Assembly (NCBI GenBank): GCA_021162905.1
Contig: JAGGXT010000121.1
Span: forward strand, 1-6,604
Length of the DNA: 6,604 nt
Source: Candidatus Odinarchaeota archaeon
GTDB lineage: Archaea > Asgardarchaeota > JAGGXT01
Reading direction: 5' to 3'
The notes beneath the pieces were generated by a model. It ran no database searches. It saw nothing but the letters and a program-made list of their open reading frames with translations, and was not told where the DNA came from. Made by a program: the position numbers and the translations under genes. Of the stretch, positions 6,579 through 6,604 are shown piece after piece. Numbering within the stretch: the stretch's first letter is position 1; every line of letters begins with the position of its first letter.

Positions 6579-6604
6579 GGTACAATAAACCACACTCAAC
6601 AATC

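Overview
The window is AT-rich and looks archaeal, probably from an anaerobe. It carries a tungsten/molybdopterin aldehyde:ferredoxin oxidoreductase (AOR) family gene, a secreted calcium-binding beta-propeller protein rich in N-glycosylation sequons, and TATA-like boxes about 43-50 bases ahead of several starts. Three of the four genes share the same start architecture: a GGTG Shine-Dalgarno core, six bases, then the start codon. I cannot assign a lineage.

There are four genes in two convergent pairs. On the + strand, 96-1676 encodes an exported eight-bladed FG-GAP/PQQ-like propeller followed by a thrombospondin-type-3-like calcium-binding stretch. Next, 1803-2960 encodes a GT-B glycosyltransferase of family 4. 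Its conserved N-terminus is present but has no ATG, GTG or TTG in frame, so it appears to start at ATT or to carry a point lesion. On the - strand, 6481-4910 encodes a divergent member of the RACo/DUF4445 family (ASKHA-fold reductive activators of corrinoid proteins). It lacks the N-terminal [2Fe-2S] domain and has lost the usual nucleotide-binding motifs. It is followed after 86 bases by an AOR family oxidoreductase at 4823-2964. The stops of the glycosyltransferase and the AOR are only 3 bases apart.

The two + strand genes may relate to the cell surface: a glycosylated exported protein and a glycosyltransferase. The two - strand genes suggest redox chemistry: an oxidoreductase that would yield or use low-potential electrons, and a RACo-like protein whose relatives use such electrons to reactivate corrinoid proteins. 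No corrinoid protein, methyltransferase, MoaD-like carrier or ferredoxin gene is in the window, so this link is inference. The most unusual points are the motif-eroded RACo-like protein, the AOR that keeps its Fe-S cysteines but has lost one pterin-contact motif, and the ATT start.

Non-coding stretches are short (1-95, 1677-1802, 4824-4909, 6482-6604). They hold putative promoters and, upstream of the RACo-like gene, a 12-bp direct repeat at 22-bp spacing. I saw no tRNA, rRNA, CRISPR array, insertion sequence or convincing hairpin terminator.
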